Shown here: positions 25,954 to 33,105 of the stretch, in pieces
Layout of the letters: every line of letters starts with the position of its first letter
Position numbering within the stretch: position 1 is the first letter of the stretch
NCBI RefSeq assembly: GCF_002310495.1
Contig: NZ_CP023344.1
Location: 4,666,448 to 4,730,447 of the forward strand
Direction: 5' to 3'
DNA: 64,000 nt
DNA from: Nibricoccus aquaticus
GTDB taxonomy: Bacteria > Verrucomicrobiota > Verrucomicrobiia > Opitutales > Opitutaceae
Notes under the pieces: model-generated
The model's input: only the letters and a program-made list of their open reading frames with translations
The model's database searches: none
What the model was told of the DNA's origin: nothing
Program-made: the position numbers and the translations under genes

Positions 25954-26810
25954 GCCGCGACGAGCTCCTTCGCGAAGGTCTTCTTAACCGCGGCCAACTC
26001 CTTCTTCACTTCGGCGAGAAGCTTCTCGCATTCCGCTTTGAAGGCAGTGGCTCGCTCGTAATACCAAGCCGTCTGGGTAAGCCCGAGGTCGATATATGGA
26101 TGCATCCGGCTACCGATGAACGCCTGGCGAAGATTGGTGAGGCCCAGTTTCTCGCGAATGTAGCGCACATGCACCGCGCTGCCGGGGAACGCCCGCTCAA
26201 GCTGCCACTTCTCGAGGCCGAGACCGTGGGCGCGCAAGGAAAACATTTCGAAAGCGAGGGCTTCGACTTCCGCACGGAGCTGGTTGGCTTCTTCCGTCGC
26301 GTTGATGGTCAGCGTTGAAACGGTGAGCTGTAGCTTCGCGACCTTATCGAGGTCGAATGCTTCGAGTTCCGCCGCGACATTCTCGAGCTTCCGGTCGTAG
26401 TGGCGATGTTCGGGGTCCATCACCGAAACGCTCTTGAGAAAAGCGGCGCACGCATCCTTGCGAGCTTTCAGCAACCGGAGCTTTTCCAGCGAAGTGAATA
26501 GATCCGCGAAGACCGAGGGGAGCGCCTTAAAGTTCTCTGGAACTGGCAAGGGCGGCGGAACACCGATGGTCGGATCGATGCGGCGGCGGCGCTCTATCAA
26601 TCGCCCGCCAATCACCTCGCCCAGGATTTCAGCAGCGTCGCCAGCAGAAGCCGCAACGGACTCGGGGACGTCACGGACTTCATCAACGGTGGAGGCCGTC
26701 ATGGCTCCGAAGTCGTCGGGAACCATCACTGAGCGCTTAAACTTAACGCGGAAAAACTTGGTGTCTCTGACGCGGTTCTTTTCTGAAAAACGTTCGATTA
26801 GATTTAGCAT
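25950..26810 (-). CDS. hypothetical island protein with coiled-coil regions
   Basis: 286 residues from MLNLIERFSEKNRVRD; upstream frame not supported. Heptad-like stretches are seen at about 190-220 (NATEEANQLRAEVEALAFEM) and at the C-terminus (KAECEKLLAEVKKELAAVKK). No family was recognised. It lies between the HNH/HTH genes and the tail-like genes, where a phage would have its portal, capsid and tail-tube genes, and could be a replaced or novel morphogenesis protein. Confidence 0.6.
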   Translation of the reverse strand: MLNLIERFSEKNRVRDTKFFRVKFKRSVMVPDDFGAMTASTVDEVRDVPESVAASAGDAAEILGEVIGGRLIERRRRIDPTIGVPPPLPVPENFKALPSVFADLFTSLEKLRLLKARKDACAAFLKSVSVMDPEHRHYDRKLENVAAELEAFDLDKVAKLQLTVSTLTINATEEANQLRAEVEALAFEMFSLRAHGLGLEKWQLERAFPGSAVHVRYIREKLGLTNLRQAFIGSRMHPYIDLGLTQTAWYYERATAFKAECEKLLAEVKKELAAVKKTFAKELVAA

Positions 26811-26859
26811 GGTTTGGTGTCGTTGAACTGCCACTACAGTGGCGCCGCTTTCCTCCCGC

Positions 26860-27084
26860 TCAAGCCGCGTCCCGCTTCGTTTGTACACAACTGGCACAAG
26901 TGACACAACTTCTCGCGTAGAACATGGCCGCGTCGGTCTCGGAGACTCGAAGCACGCGCCCGTTCACGCGCAGCGCGGGCAACTGTCCGCTTGCGATCGC
27001 GCGGAGAACGGTGCGCTTGTGGACACCCCAGCGAAGCGCCACGACGTGCGGACTCAGCCAGACCGGCTTGATGGGCGTGTTCAT
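26860..27084 (-). CDS. small helix-turn-helix protein
   Basis: 74 residues from MNTPIKPVWLSPHVVAL. The segment VALRWGVHKRTVLRAIASGQ, followed by LPALRVNGRVLRVSE, is the excisionase/MerR-like DNA-binding pattern (recognition helix, then a beta wing). Four cysteines (C-VTC-ASC) near the end are unusual. Its ATG overlaps the HNH gene stop (ATGA), so the two are coupled. Confidence 0.65.
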   Translation of the reverse strand: MNTPIKPVWLSPHVVALRWGVHKRTVLRAIASGQLPALRVNGRVLRVSETDAAMFYARSCVTCASCVQTKRDAA

Positions 27085-27533
27085 GCGATGCCAAAGCCCA
27101 TGTCCGCTTGCAGCTGCGCCGGAAACAAGTGATCGGTTTTCTGACCGCCGTTCACCATTGTCTCCACGCGCCGGTGACAGGCCGTACAGAGCGGTCGGAC
27201 GTTGGCTTCGTCGAAGGCGCGGTCCGGTGCCTCGATCAGCGGGATGACGTGGTGCGCGTGCGCTGTCAGCGGCGGCCATTCACCGTGCTGGCTGAACGGA
27301 TCGCAGCAGGTTGGATGGTTCTGCTTAAACAGGCGTGAAAAGCGCGTCCATCGAGCCGTTGACCGGATGCGTTTGGCCTCAGCTCGAGCGGGATCAGAAA
27401 CGCGGTGGGCTTCGTAGCGCGCCCGACTATCGCGAATCGCGCCGGCTTTGTGTTCGGGACAATAGCCGCCGCGCTCATAAACAAGCGAAGGGCAGCCAGG
27501 ATGACGGCATGGTGTGGCTGGTCGTGTGGGCAT
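27081..27533 (-). CDS. HNH endonuclease, terminase-associated
   Basis: 150 residues with a Cys-containing N-terminal knuckle (PCRHPGCPSLVYERGGYCPE) and the HNH core AHAHHVIPL, then EANVRPLCTACHRRVE. In cos-packaging phages of the HK97 type an HNH protein next to the terminase genes is needed for DNA cleavage with the large terminase. It follows the small-terminase gene by 2 bases and precedes the small HTH gene. The large terminase that normally comes next is missing. Confidence 0.85.
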   Translation of the reverse strand: MPTRPATPCRHPGCPSLVYERGGYCPEHKAGAIRDSRARYEAHRVSDPARAEAKRIRSTARWTRFSRLFKQNHPTCCDPFSQHGEWPPLTAHAHHVIPLIEAPDRAFDEANVRPLCTACHRRVETMVNGGQKTDHLFPAQLQADMGFGIA

Positions 27534-27535
27534 GG

Positions 27536-27919
27536 TCAGACCTTCGCGAATTCGTTTTCCTCTGCGTGCTGAGGGGGAACCTCTATCGTCGTGCGACTCT
27601 GCGGAGTCAGGCCCAGCGATGTCAGATACTTCGACAGCATCGAATAATCCGACGACTTCGCGAAGCCGGTTTTAATCTTCGCCCAGAGCCGAGCAGCTGC
27701 TTCGACCGCGGCTTCATCGGCAACTGTCAGCGTCCCGGCTGGCGCAATCGCCAACAGGCGGTCCCAGCAGGCCACCTGCTTTTCGTCGAGATCTTCGGGC
27801 CGATGAACTAGCGGGCCGGCCGGTTTCGGTGCTGGTGAACGGCTAGCGTAGCGAGCCGGGTTTGTTCGAGTAGCGCCCGAAAGATCGAGCGCGGTTTTGG
27901 ATTTACGGTGTGCGGGCAT
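27536..27919 (-). CDS. phage terminase small subunit (P27-like)
   Basis: 127 residues. After a basic, proline-rich N-terminus comes a helical part typical of P27-type small terminases: VACWDRLLAIAPAGTLTVAD, EAAVEAAARLWAKIKTG and YSMLSKYLTSLGLTPQSRTT. The protein would recognise the packaging site on DNA. Gene order TerS-HNH matches HK97-type phages and phage satellites that redirect packaging. The 278 bases upstream, to the helicase gene, contain no gene and probably the promoter of this unit. Confidence 0.8.
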   Translation of the reverse strand: MPAHRKSKTALDLSGATRTNPARYASRSPAPKPAGPLVHRPEDLDEKQVACWDRLLAIAPAGTLTVADEAAVEAAARLWAKIKTGFAKSSDYSMLSKYLTSLGLTPQSRTTIEVPPQHAEENEFAKV

Positions 27920-28197
27920 AAAAGTTGAAGTGCAGGTGTAAGAATTTGAGAACTGGGTTGGTCTCAGCGTGGCGCGGTAGACATTTTGATCCCCGGGGGG
28001 ATGGGGTTACCCCCTCAAAACTTCGCGCGTTTTTTGTGAAGCTCCGTGTCTGGTCGCGGGCTGGTCGCATAGACTTTGGGGCTGCCGCCCCCATGGTGCA
28101 AAAGTCTGGCAGTCTGAGCTGAGACCAAACCGGTACCTTCCGAGAAAACTAACTGGGTTTTCGTTCATGGCCCCTTTTACAATTGGCGACGTCGCCC

Positions 28198-29490
28198 TCA
28201 TGAGGTCTGAAACCTCACGCACGGCCGGTTGAACTTGAGGCGGGCGACAATGCCCGGCTGACCCGAGCGGCGCTTTGCTTGGATCAGGTCAACGTCGACG
28301 ATTTCGTCGGCGGCATTCACTGGGCCCGTTGGCGTGACGGGGTGGAGAAACCAAACGGCGTCGGCATCTTGCTCGATGGCGCCGGATTCACGAAGGTCGG
28401 AAAGCCGGGGGCGGCGGTCCTCCTTCTCGACATCACGGTTGAGCTGAGCGAGGAGGAGAATCGGGACGCGAAGATCGAGAGCCAGTAGCTTCAGCGCCCG
28501 GCTGATGGTTGCGACCTGACGCTCCCGCGTGTCGCGTTTCACTTCCGGCGGCGGTGCCACCAGTTGCAGGTAGTCGATGACGATGAGCCCAAGCCCCTCC
28601 GGTCGTGCGGCGAGTAAGCGGCATCTCGCCTCGATGCCGGACAGCGTTGAGGCAGGACCGCCATCGAAGAGATGAAGTAGCCGCGACGCCGCGGCTTTAT
28701 CCAGCCAGTCGCACCGTTCCGCCACCGAGGCGCGGTTCCCCAGCGATTGAGTGACCCAACGCGTGAGGTTTTCTTCTCCCGACATTTCGAGCGAGAAGAA
28801 GGCTGCGTGTCGGCGGGAGCGAAGGCAGGCGGTTGCCTGCATTTGGCCGTAAACTGATTTGCCCGTTCCTGGGCGACCGGCGAGGACCGCAAGCTCCCCC
28901 GGCTTCAGGGCGCCGGCTTCACGGTCCCATCCGGCAAATGGGCCGGGAATGCCTGGCGTCACCGGGCTCGAGAGCTGGGCCTTGGTCGCTTCGACGATGG
29001 CGGCGAGATCCCGGGTCACTTTGGGAGAGGCGACATCCTGAATGGCCCGCACGTGTGGGAGGATAGCGTCGAAGCGATCCGACCATGTCCCCGAACTGGT
29101 CAGCGTCGCTTCAAGGGCGGCGCTCAGACCGGCCTGAATTTTTCTCAGTCGTGCGAGGTCGCGCACCGTTTCGATGAACTGATCGGCCTGCGCGGTCGTC
29201 GGAATACGGCCGCTGACCTGCGCAAGGTACGCGAAGCCGCCAACCGCTTCGAAGCTGCCGGAGGCGCGCAGCTCCTCAGCCACGAGCGCGAGATCGATGG
29301 GAGCCCGGCGGTTAAAAAGAGCGATGACGGTTTCGAAAATTACCCGGTTGGCGGGGATGTAGAAATCGAGAGGGCCGATCCGAGACTGGACGCACTTCGC
29401 GACGACGTCGTTGCCGTCGATGAAGCAGCAGGAGAGGAGGTGCTCTTCGGCCTCGATGCTGTACAGCGGGAGATGTTCGGTGGTCGTCAT
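28198..29490 (-). CDS. DnaB-type replicative helicase
   Basis: 430 residues from MTTTEHLPLYSIEAEEHLL, where the ATG overlaps the stop of the upstream initiator gene. The N-terminal DnaB domain (RVIFETVIALFNRRAPIDL, FAYLAQV) is followed by a RecA-fold ATPase: Walker A LAVLAGRPGTGKSVYGQM, FFSLEMSGEENLTRWV, Walker B GLGLIVIDYLQLVAPPP, LLLAQLNRDVEK and the arginine-finger region VDLIQAKRRSGQPGIVARL. It would unwind the element's DNA. The length is near that of bacterial DnaB (about 450-470). Strong evidence for element-encoded replication. Confidence 0.9.
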   Translation of the reverse strand: MTTTEHLPLYSIEAEEHLLSCCFIDGNDVVAKCVQSRIGPLDFYIPANRVIFETVIALFNRRAPIDLALVAEELRASGSFEAVGGFAYLAQVSGRIPTTAQADQFIETVRDLARLRKIQAGLSAALEATLTSSGTWSDRFDAILPHVRAIQDVASPKVTRDLAAIVEATKAQLSSPVTPGIPGPFAGWDREAGALKPGELAVLAGRPGTGKSVYGQMQATACLRSRRHAAFFSLEMSGEENLTRWVTQSLGNRASVAERCDWLDKAAASRLLHLFDGGPASTLSGIEARCRLLAARPEGLGLIVIDYLQLVAPPPEVKRDTRERQVATISRALKLLALDLRVPILLLAQLNRDVEKEDRRPRLSDLRESGAIEQDADAVWFLHPVTPTGPVNAADEIVDVDLIQAKRRSGQPGIVARLKFNRPCVRFQTS

Positions 29491-30230
29491 CAGATCGAGA
29501 CGGTTTTGAGGGTTGGCTCGGGGCGCGCTGGTGCTGTTGCTGCCTGTCCGGGTTTCCAGCCGTTGGCTTTCCATGTGCGCACCGCTGCACGCCAATCCTT
29601 CATCTTGGATTTGCCGACCACCCAGCCCTTCTGGGCGTACGAATCACACCACGCCGCGCCGTCCAGCTGATAGCCGATCTCACGTGAATACGCCGCGACC
29701 TCTTCCGCAGCCGGCGGCACGAAACGCGAAGTGCGCGGAGGCGCATTTTCCGCATCTGTATTCTGGTATCTAGGTTCTAGCTTCTGAGGCTCAATCCCTA
29801 GGTTTGAGTCACCGTTTGTAGATACCTTTAAAGGTAGGCTTAAAGGTTCTGCGGTCGTTCCTTTGAGGGCTGGATTGCCTCCACCTTTGCGACCAGCGGC
29901 GGAGCAGGCATCGAGGAACGCCATGTCCTTTACGATGCGGCGGGAGAAAATGACACCAGTGTTTTCTTCACGGGAGAAGACGCCGGCCGACTCGAGTTCA
30001 GCGATCAGCGCCGCGACCGTTCGCTGCGTCTCACCGATCAGGCGGGCGAGCTGAAGAACGCTTACCGGCACGCCCGCAGATACCTCCAGGTATCCGCGCC
30101 GTGGCGACTTCCACATCAGGCAGAGAATCTCGATCCAGAGGCCGCGGGCTGCGAGGCTGCACAGACGGAGACGTTCATCCGACTGCCAGTCGTTCGGAAA
30201 GAATTTCAGGAAAGGAAGCGAACGGCTCAC
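29490..30230 (-). CDS. replication initiator / helicase loader, DnaD or O-like
   Basis: 246 residues. The N-terminal winged helix begins LPFLKFFPNDWQSDERLRLC and contains VLQLARLIGETQRTVAALIA, the phage O/DnaD replication-protein pattern. A variable linker leads to a C-terminal WC-DSYAQKGWVVGKSKMKDWRA segment, then VRTWKANGWKPG, as in DnaT/phage helicase-loader proteins. It is coupled by ATGA overlaps to both the upstream small gene and the downstream DnaB gene, making an initiator-helicase pair. The replication origin is often inside such a gene; no clear iterons were found in it. Confidence 0.78.
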   Translation of the reverse strand: MSRSLPFLKFFPNDWQSDERLRLCSLAARGLWIEILCLMWKSPRRGYLEVSAGVPVSVLQLARLIGETQRTVAALIAELESAGVFSREENTGVIFSRRIVKDMAFLDACSAAGRKGGGNPALKGTTAEPLSLPLKVSTNGDSNLGIEPQKLEPRYQNTDAENAPPRTSRFVPPAAEEVAAYSREIGYQLDGAAWCDSYAQKGWVVGKSKMKDWRAAVRTWKANGWKPGQAATAPARPEPTLKTVSI

Positions 30231-30415
30231 GCGCCACCATTCCTCTCCAGAATGCCGCGCAGGCGGACAATCGCGGTGTGGTGTTCGATTCGCTCTTCAG
30301 GGTCCGTGGCGCCGTTGAAGGCCTCCACGTGGGCCGCGAGCTTTTCGCGCAGCGAATCGTCCGTGCGATGCTGAGGCAGACAGAATTCGCCCTGGTGCGG
30401 AAGGTCAGCGGTCAT
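30227..30415 (-). CDS. small hypothetical protein
   Basis: 62 residues from MTADLPHQGEFCL; an upstream ATG in frame at 30454 is possible. Helical, with EKLAAHVEAFNGATDPEERI. Overlaps the genes on both sides, as part of the replication operon. Confidence 0.55.
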   Translation of the reverse strand: MTADLPHQGEFCLPQHRTDDSLREKLAAHVEAFNGATDPEERIEHHTAIVRLRGILERNGGA

Positions 30416-30530
30416 GGCGTTTCCCCCATTTCTTGCGGCGAGCGACTTTGCCAACGCCGAGACAGAAGCGGACGAAGCCGGAGCGACTGACGCCTTTCGG
30501 CTTACTGCGGTTTTTTGCGGAGTTCTTCAT
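30405..30530 (-). CDS. 41-residue basic peptide gene
   Basis: MKNSAKNRSKPKG..., ending ARRKKWGKRHDR. The ATG overlaps the stop of the upstream gene by ATGA, and its own end overlaps the next gene by 11 bases. Strongly basic, so possibly nucleic-acid binding. Supported by coupling position only. Confidence 0.45.
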   Translation of the reverse strand: MKNSAKNRSKPKGVSRSGFVRFCLGVGKVARRKKWGKRHDR

Positions 30531-30739
30531 TTTGCCCCTCCCGCTGCCCGAGTCCGCGCTTCGTCTGTCGAGAATGCGCAGAGCAGGTCGAGAAATTGCC
30601 CGGTCGTGCAGCCGAGTTCGGCGGCGACAACCGAAACGTCGCGAACATCAGCGCCGTCGTAAATCCGGCGGACAGTGGCGTCGATGCGCTTGATCAGGCT
30701 CGGGGCGCACGCGCTGGCGCCATCGATTAGCGAGATCAT
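30527..30739 (-). CDS. small hypothetical protein
   Basis: 70 residues with helix-turn-helix-like spacing (KRIDATVRRIYDGADVRDVS, AAELGCTTGQFLDLLCAF), reminiscent of small phage DNA-binding or immunity proteins. ATGA overlap with the upstream HTH gene and with the basic peptide gene. Confidence 0.55.
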   Translation of the reverse strand: MISLIDGASACAPSLIKRIDATVRRIYDGADVRDVSVVAAELGCTTGQFLDLLCAFSTDEARTRAAGGAK

Positions 30740-30975
30740 GCGGCCGCCCCCGCTTGGCTGATGAAGGTCATCAGCGAATCATAGGAAATGAGCCGGACGC
30801 CGCGGGCCTTGCCGCGTTCCCGCAGGCTCAACGTTTTGATTTTTCCCTCGGTCGCCAATGCGTAGAGGAAGCTCCGGGTAAGGCCAGTGAACGGGCAAAG
30901 ATGCCCGGCTTTTGGGAATCGAATCCATTCGGGCTTAACCGCGCCCGACTGCGTTTGAATCGTGTTTGTGCTCAT
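30736..30975 (-). CDS. AlpA/excisionase-like DNA-binding protein
   Basis: 79 residues from MSTNTIQTQSGAVK. WIRFPKAGHLCPFTGLTRSF, then LYALATEGKIKTLSLRERGK and RGVRLISYDSLMTFI, is the AlpA/excisionase fold: a helix-turn-helix followed by a wing with conserved Arg residues. It opens the replication operon, the usual place for a regulator that controls excision in satellites. Its function here is inferred from fold and position. Confidence 0.7.
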   Translation of the reverse strand: MSTNTIQTQSGAVKPEWIRFPKAGHLCPFTGLTRSFLYALATEGKIKTLSLRERGKARGVRLISYDSLMTFISQAGAAA

Positions 30976-31058
30976 GCCGAGGTCACCAAAAACGGCGACA
31001 TCCGGCGAACACCTCAAAGCGCGATCTTCAGAGTAATTAAAACTCTGAAACTAAGAGC

Positions 31059-31613
31059 CTATTTTTGACGACACTTCCACCACTGCGAAACGTAGTTGGC
31101 AAAGTTCGCGGGGCTGCTTTTCCAGCCCTCTGGGACGAGGTCGATCAGCTCCTTCGCGCGAGGTTTTCGCCGCACCCCCAGTAGCTTATAAGCGGCCTCA
31201 ATCTTTGCGAAGATCTCCTCTTTCTGAGGCTCCCGCCCGAGGCTTTCGTCGCGACGAAGGTATGCGTTGTATGTCCCGCTGGATACACCAGCCATAAAGA
31301 CCCCCCACAGCATCTCTGCGTTTTGTTCGTTTATGATCTTCCCGATACGCCGAAGACCATAGAATGATTCAATGCGCGCCCGAAGATCCCGGTACTTTGA
31401 AGCGTTCGCCAATGCAAACAGCGACAGGTTGTCCTTAATGACGTCGTCTGCTGTATAACGAAACCCTTCCGCCTCGAGTTCCGCGGTAATTGCGTCCTCC
31501 GCCTCTTGGCTGGCCGCCCGCTTCGTGTAGTCCATGAAGGACTTTACCACATCGAAATCCGGAGCAGGTTCATCGGAACCCCATGGCTTGAAGGCCCAGA
31601 CTTTCTTGCTCAT
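31059..31613 (-). CDS. hypothetical protein downstream of the integrase
   Basis: 184 residues, no recognised family. Hydrophilic and helical, with DAITAELEAEGFRYTADDVI and an IINEQNAEMLWGVFMAGVSS segment. Its ATG overlaps the integrase stop (ATGA), so it is probably co-translated with it. Could be a DNA-binding accessory or a repressor-like protein; nothing in the sequence decides this. Confidence 0.6.
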   Translation of the reverse strand: MSKKVWAFKPWGSDEPAPDFDVVKSFMDYTKRAASQEAEDAITAELEAEGFRYTADDVIKDNLSLFALANASKYRDLRARIESFYGLRRIGKIINEQNAEMLWGVFMAGVSSGTYNAYLRRDESLGREPQKEEIFAKIEAAYKLLGVRRKPRAKELIDLVPEGWKSSPANFANYVSQWWKCRQK

Positions 31614-32767
31614 TCAGAGCCACCTTTCCCTGGCAGAGTGTCCACCGCTTTACGCAGGGTCTCGGTTGAGAGGTGAGCATACCGCGCCGCCACTTTCGAA
31701 TTCGTGTGACCGCCGAGCTTGTGGCGGACGTCCTCCGCCACCCCGCTGTTGGCGAGGCCAGAAAGGAACGCGTGGCGGAGCGAGTGAAACGACTTCTTCG
31801 AGAAGTTCCGGCCGCCGAGCTTTTCGTTGACGACGATCTCCTTCGAGAGGCCGGCCGTCTTCATGACGACGTTGAACTGCTCTGACAACCCAACGCGCCC
31901 GCTCACTTCCTGGGTCGCGAGCGTCGGGCAGACGTACGCAGCCCCGTCGTTCGCCTTCCCGGCGATGGCCTCGAGGTGGGCGGCGAGGCGCGGATGAAGT
32001 GGGATCTCCAGCTCGCGCTTCTTCGCTTTCGTTTTCTCCGGGCGGAACCTCAGCACCTGCTTCGCGAGATCGATGCCTTCCCACTTCATGTGCGTGGCGT
32101 CGCCTATACGCATGCCGGCGTAGGCGCCGAGCAGGATCGCCGTTTCCCATTCGGTGCCCTTTGTTGAGGTGAGGAGGATGTCGACCTCGCCTGTTGTGAA
32201 CGGCGACCGCTCCTCATGTACGGCCTCGGGGACTTCGACGAGGCCGAGCGGGTTGCGCTCGATGACACCCTTGCGGACGGCGGAATTAAAGACTGCGCGG
32301 AGAACCTTCGCGTTAAGCGAGACGGTCGTGCCGCTCTTGCCGATTTTCGCTTCTGCGTCGATGAAGCTCTGAACCTCGGAGCCGGTGATGGACTTGATGT
32401 CGGCATCAGCCCGCGGGCCGAGGTGCTCGAGAAAGTCGCGTACGGGGGCTCCGTACCGCACGGCGGTCTTCGCGGCCTTCTTCGCCTTCACGCCCTCAAG
32501 CCAGGCGTTGAAAAAGATGCGAGTCGGAGTCTGCTCGATTCGCTTTCCCGTGTACCGCTCCCAGACGCCGCGAACAACCTTGTCGACCTGCGCGGCAGTA
32601 GTCCCCTCGCCCGCCATACTCTCGGCGGCGCCTTCCCAAAGAAATGCTAGTTTACGTGCCGCGGCCGGATTCGTTTCCTTCGTGCTGCGTGCCTCCCACT
32701 CGCCAGACGGGTTTTTGAAACGCGCCATCCAGTACCTTGAACCGGGGCGCTGATAGATTGAAGCCAT
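31610..32767 (-). CDS. int: tyrosine recombinase (integrase) of the island
   Basis: 385 residues. An arm-binding-type N-terminus (MASIYQRPGSRYWMARFKNP) and core-binding SAM-like part lead to the catalytic domain. The catalytic residues are all visible: R220 (GAYAGMRIGDATH), K in KAKKRELEIP, H328 and R331 (SFHSLRHAFL), H354 (GGHTNSK) and the nucleophile Y363 (ARYAHLS). It would cut and join the 30-bp core repeat. The start codon is 86 bases from attR, and the paired TGTAACA boxes begin 3 bases upstream of it, so binding there could also repress int. Confidence 0.93.
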   Translation of the reverse strand: MASIYQRPGSRYWMARFKNPSGEWEARSTKETNPAAARKLAFLWEGAAESMAGEGTTAAQVDKVVRGVWERYTGKRIEQTPTRIFFNAWLEGVKAKKAAKTAVRYGAPVRDFLEHLGPRADADIKSITGSEVQSFIDAEAKIGKSGTTVSLNAKVLRAVFNSAVRKGVIERNPLGLVEVPEAVHEERSPFTTGEVDILLTSTKGTEWETAILLGAYAGMRIGDATHMKWEGIDLAKQVLRFRPEKTKAKKRELEIPLHPRLAAHLEAIAGKANDGAAYVCPTLATQEVSGRVGLSEQFNVVMKTAGLSKEIVVNEKLGGRNFSKKSFHSLRHAFLSGLANSGVAEDVRHKLGGHTNSKVAARYAHLSTETLRKAVDTLPGKGGSE

Positions 32768-32769
32768 GC

Positions 32770-32787
32770 CTGTAACAAACTGTAACA
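32770..32787 (+). promoter_or_regulatory. paired TGTAACA boxes, probable integrase arm-type site (right)
   Basis: Two TGTAACA boxes 10 bases apart, immediately upstream of the int start and 65 bases from the attR core. Matches 18548-18565 with one base different. Confidence 0.65.
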
Positions 32788-32852
32788 GTCATTTAAGTTC
32801 AAGGACGTTTAACATCATAGGTAAAAGAACTTCTGGAAGGGCTCGGACCGAC

Positions 32853-32882
32853 GCGCCGGTTCAATTCCGGCCCGCGCCTCCA
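32853..32882 (+). repeat. attR core, 30-bp direct repeat
   Basis: Perfect copy of 18457-18486. Only the tRNA-Cys 3' part (T arm and acceptor) is duplicated; the anticodon arm is not, so this copy is not a functional tRNA. Confidence 0.93.
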
Positions 32883-33105
32883 GTGAAATCATTCTCTGGG
32901 GCAAAAGAGGTGGGCGAGTTGGTCAGAAAGCGAGGGAGTGAATCCAGGCGACACCTCCACCGGCATCGCGATTCACCGCACCGACGCTCACGCAAAAATA
33001 TCGAAGCGCTCTCATCGGACTAATGTTTGACGCAACGGGCATCCGTGCGTGCAAGTTTTGCAACGCCGTTGCCGCACCCACCCCGCAACAGCGAATCCCC
33101 CTTCA

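Larger units (their letters stand above)
18457..32882. mobile_element. tRNA-Cys-integrated phage satellite or defective prophage, about 14.4 kb
   Basis: The element runs between two perfect 30-bp copies of the tRNA-Cys 3' end (18457-18486 and 32853-32882). It carries a tyrosine integrase next to the right copy, a replication operon, terminase small subunit, HNH endonuclease, a tape-measure protein and cargo genes. Base composition is visibly less GC-rich than the flanks, most of all at 18.6-20.2 and 22.6-25.2 kb. No large terminase, portal, capsid, protease or lysis gene was found. This fits the gene set of phage-inducible islands, but a prophage with its head module deleted would look similar. 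Confidence 0.88.
32768..33105. other. right end of the island and host junction
   Basis: Gene-free stretch of 338 bases. It holds the arm-type boxes, the attR core, and host sequence upstream of the glycosyltransferase. No other gene was seen. Confidence 0.6.

Noticed and set aside
27903..28094. Small frame between the terminase and helicase genes
   Set aside because: Composition is not protein-like and there is no start signal; the gap is better seen as a promoter region.
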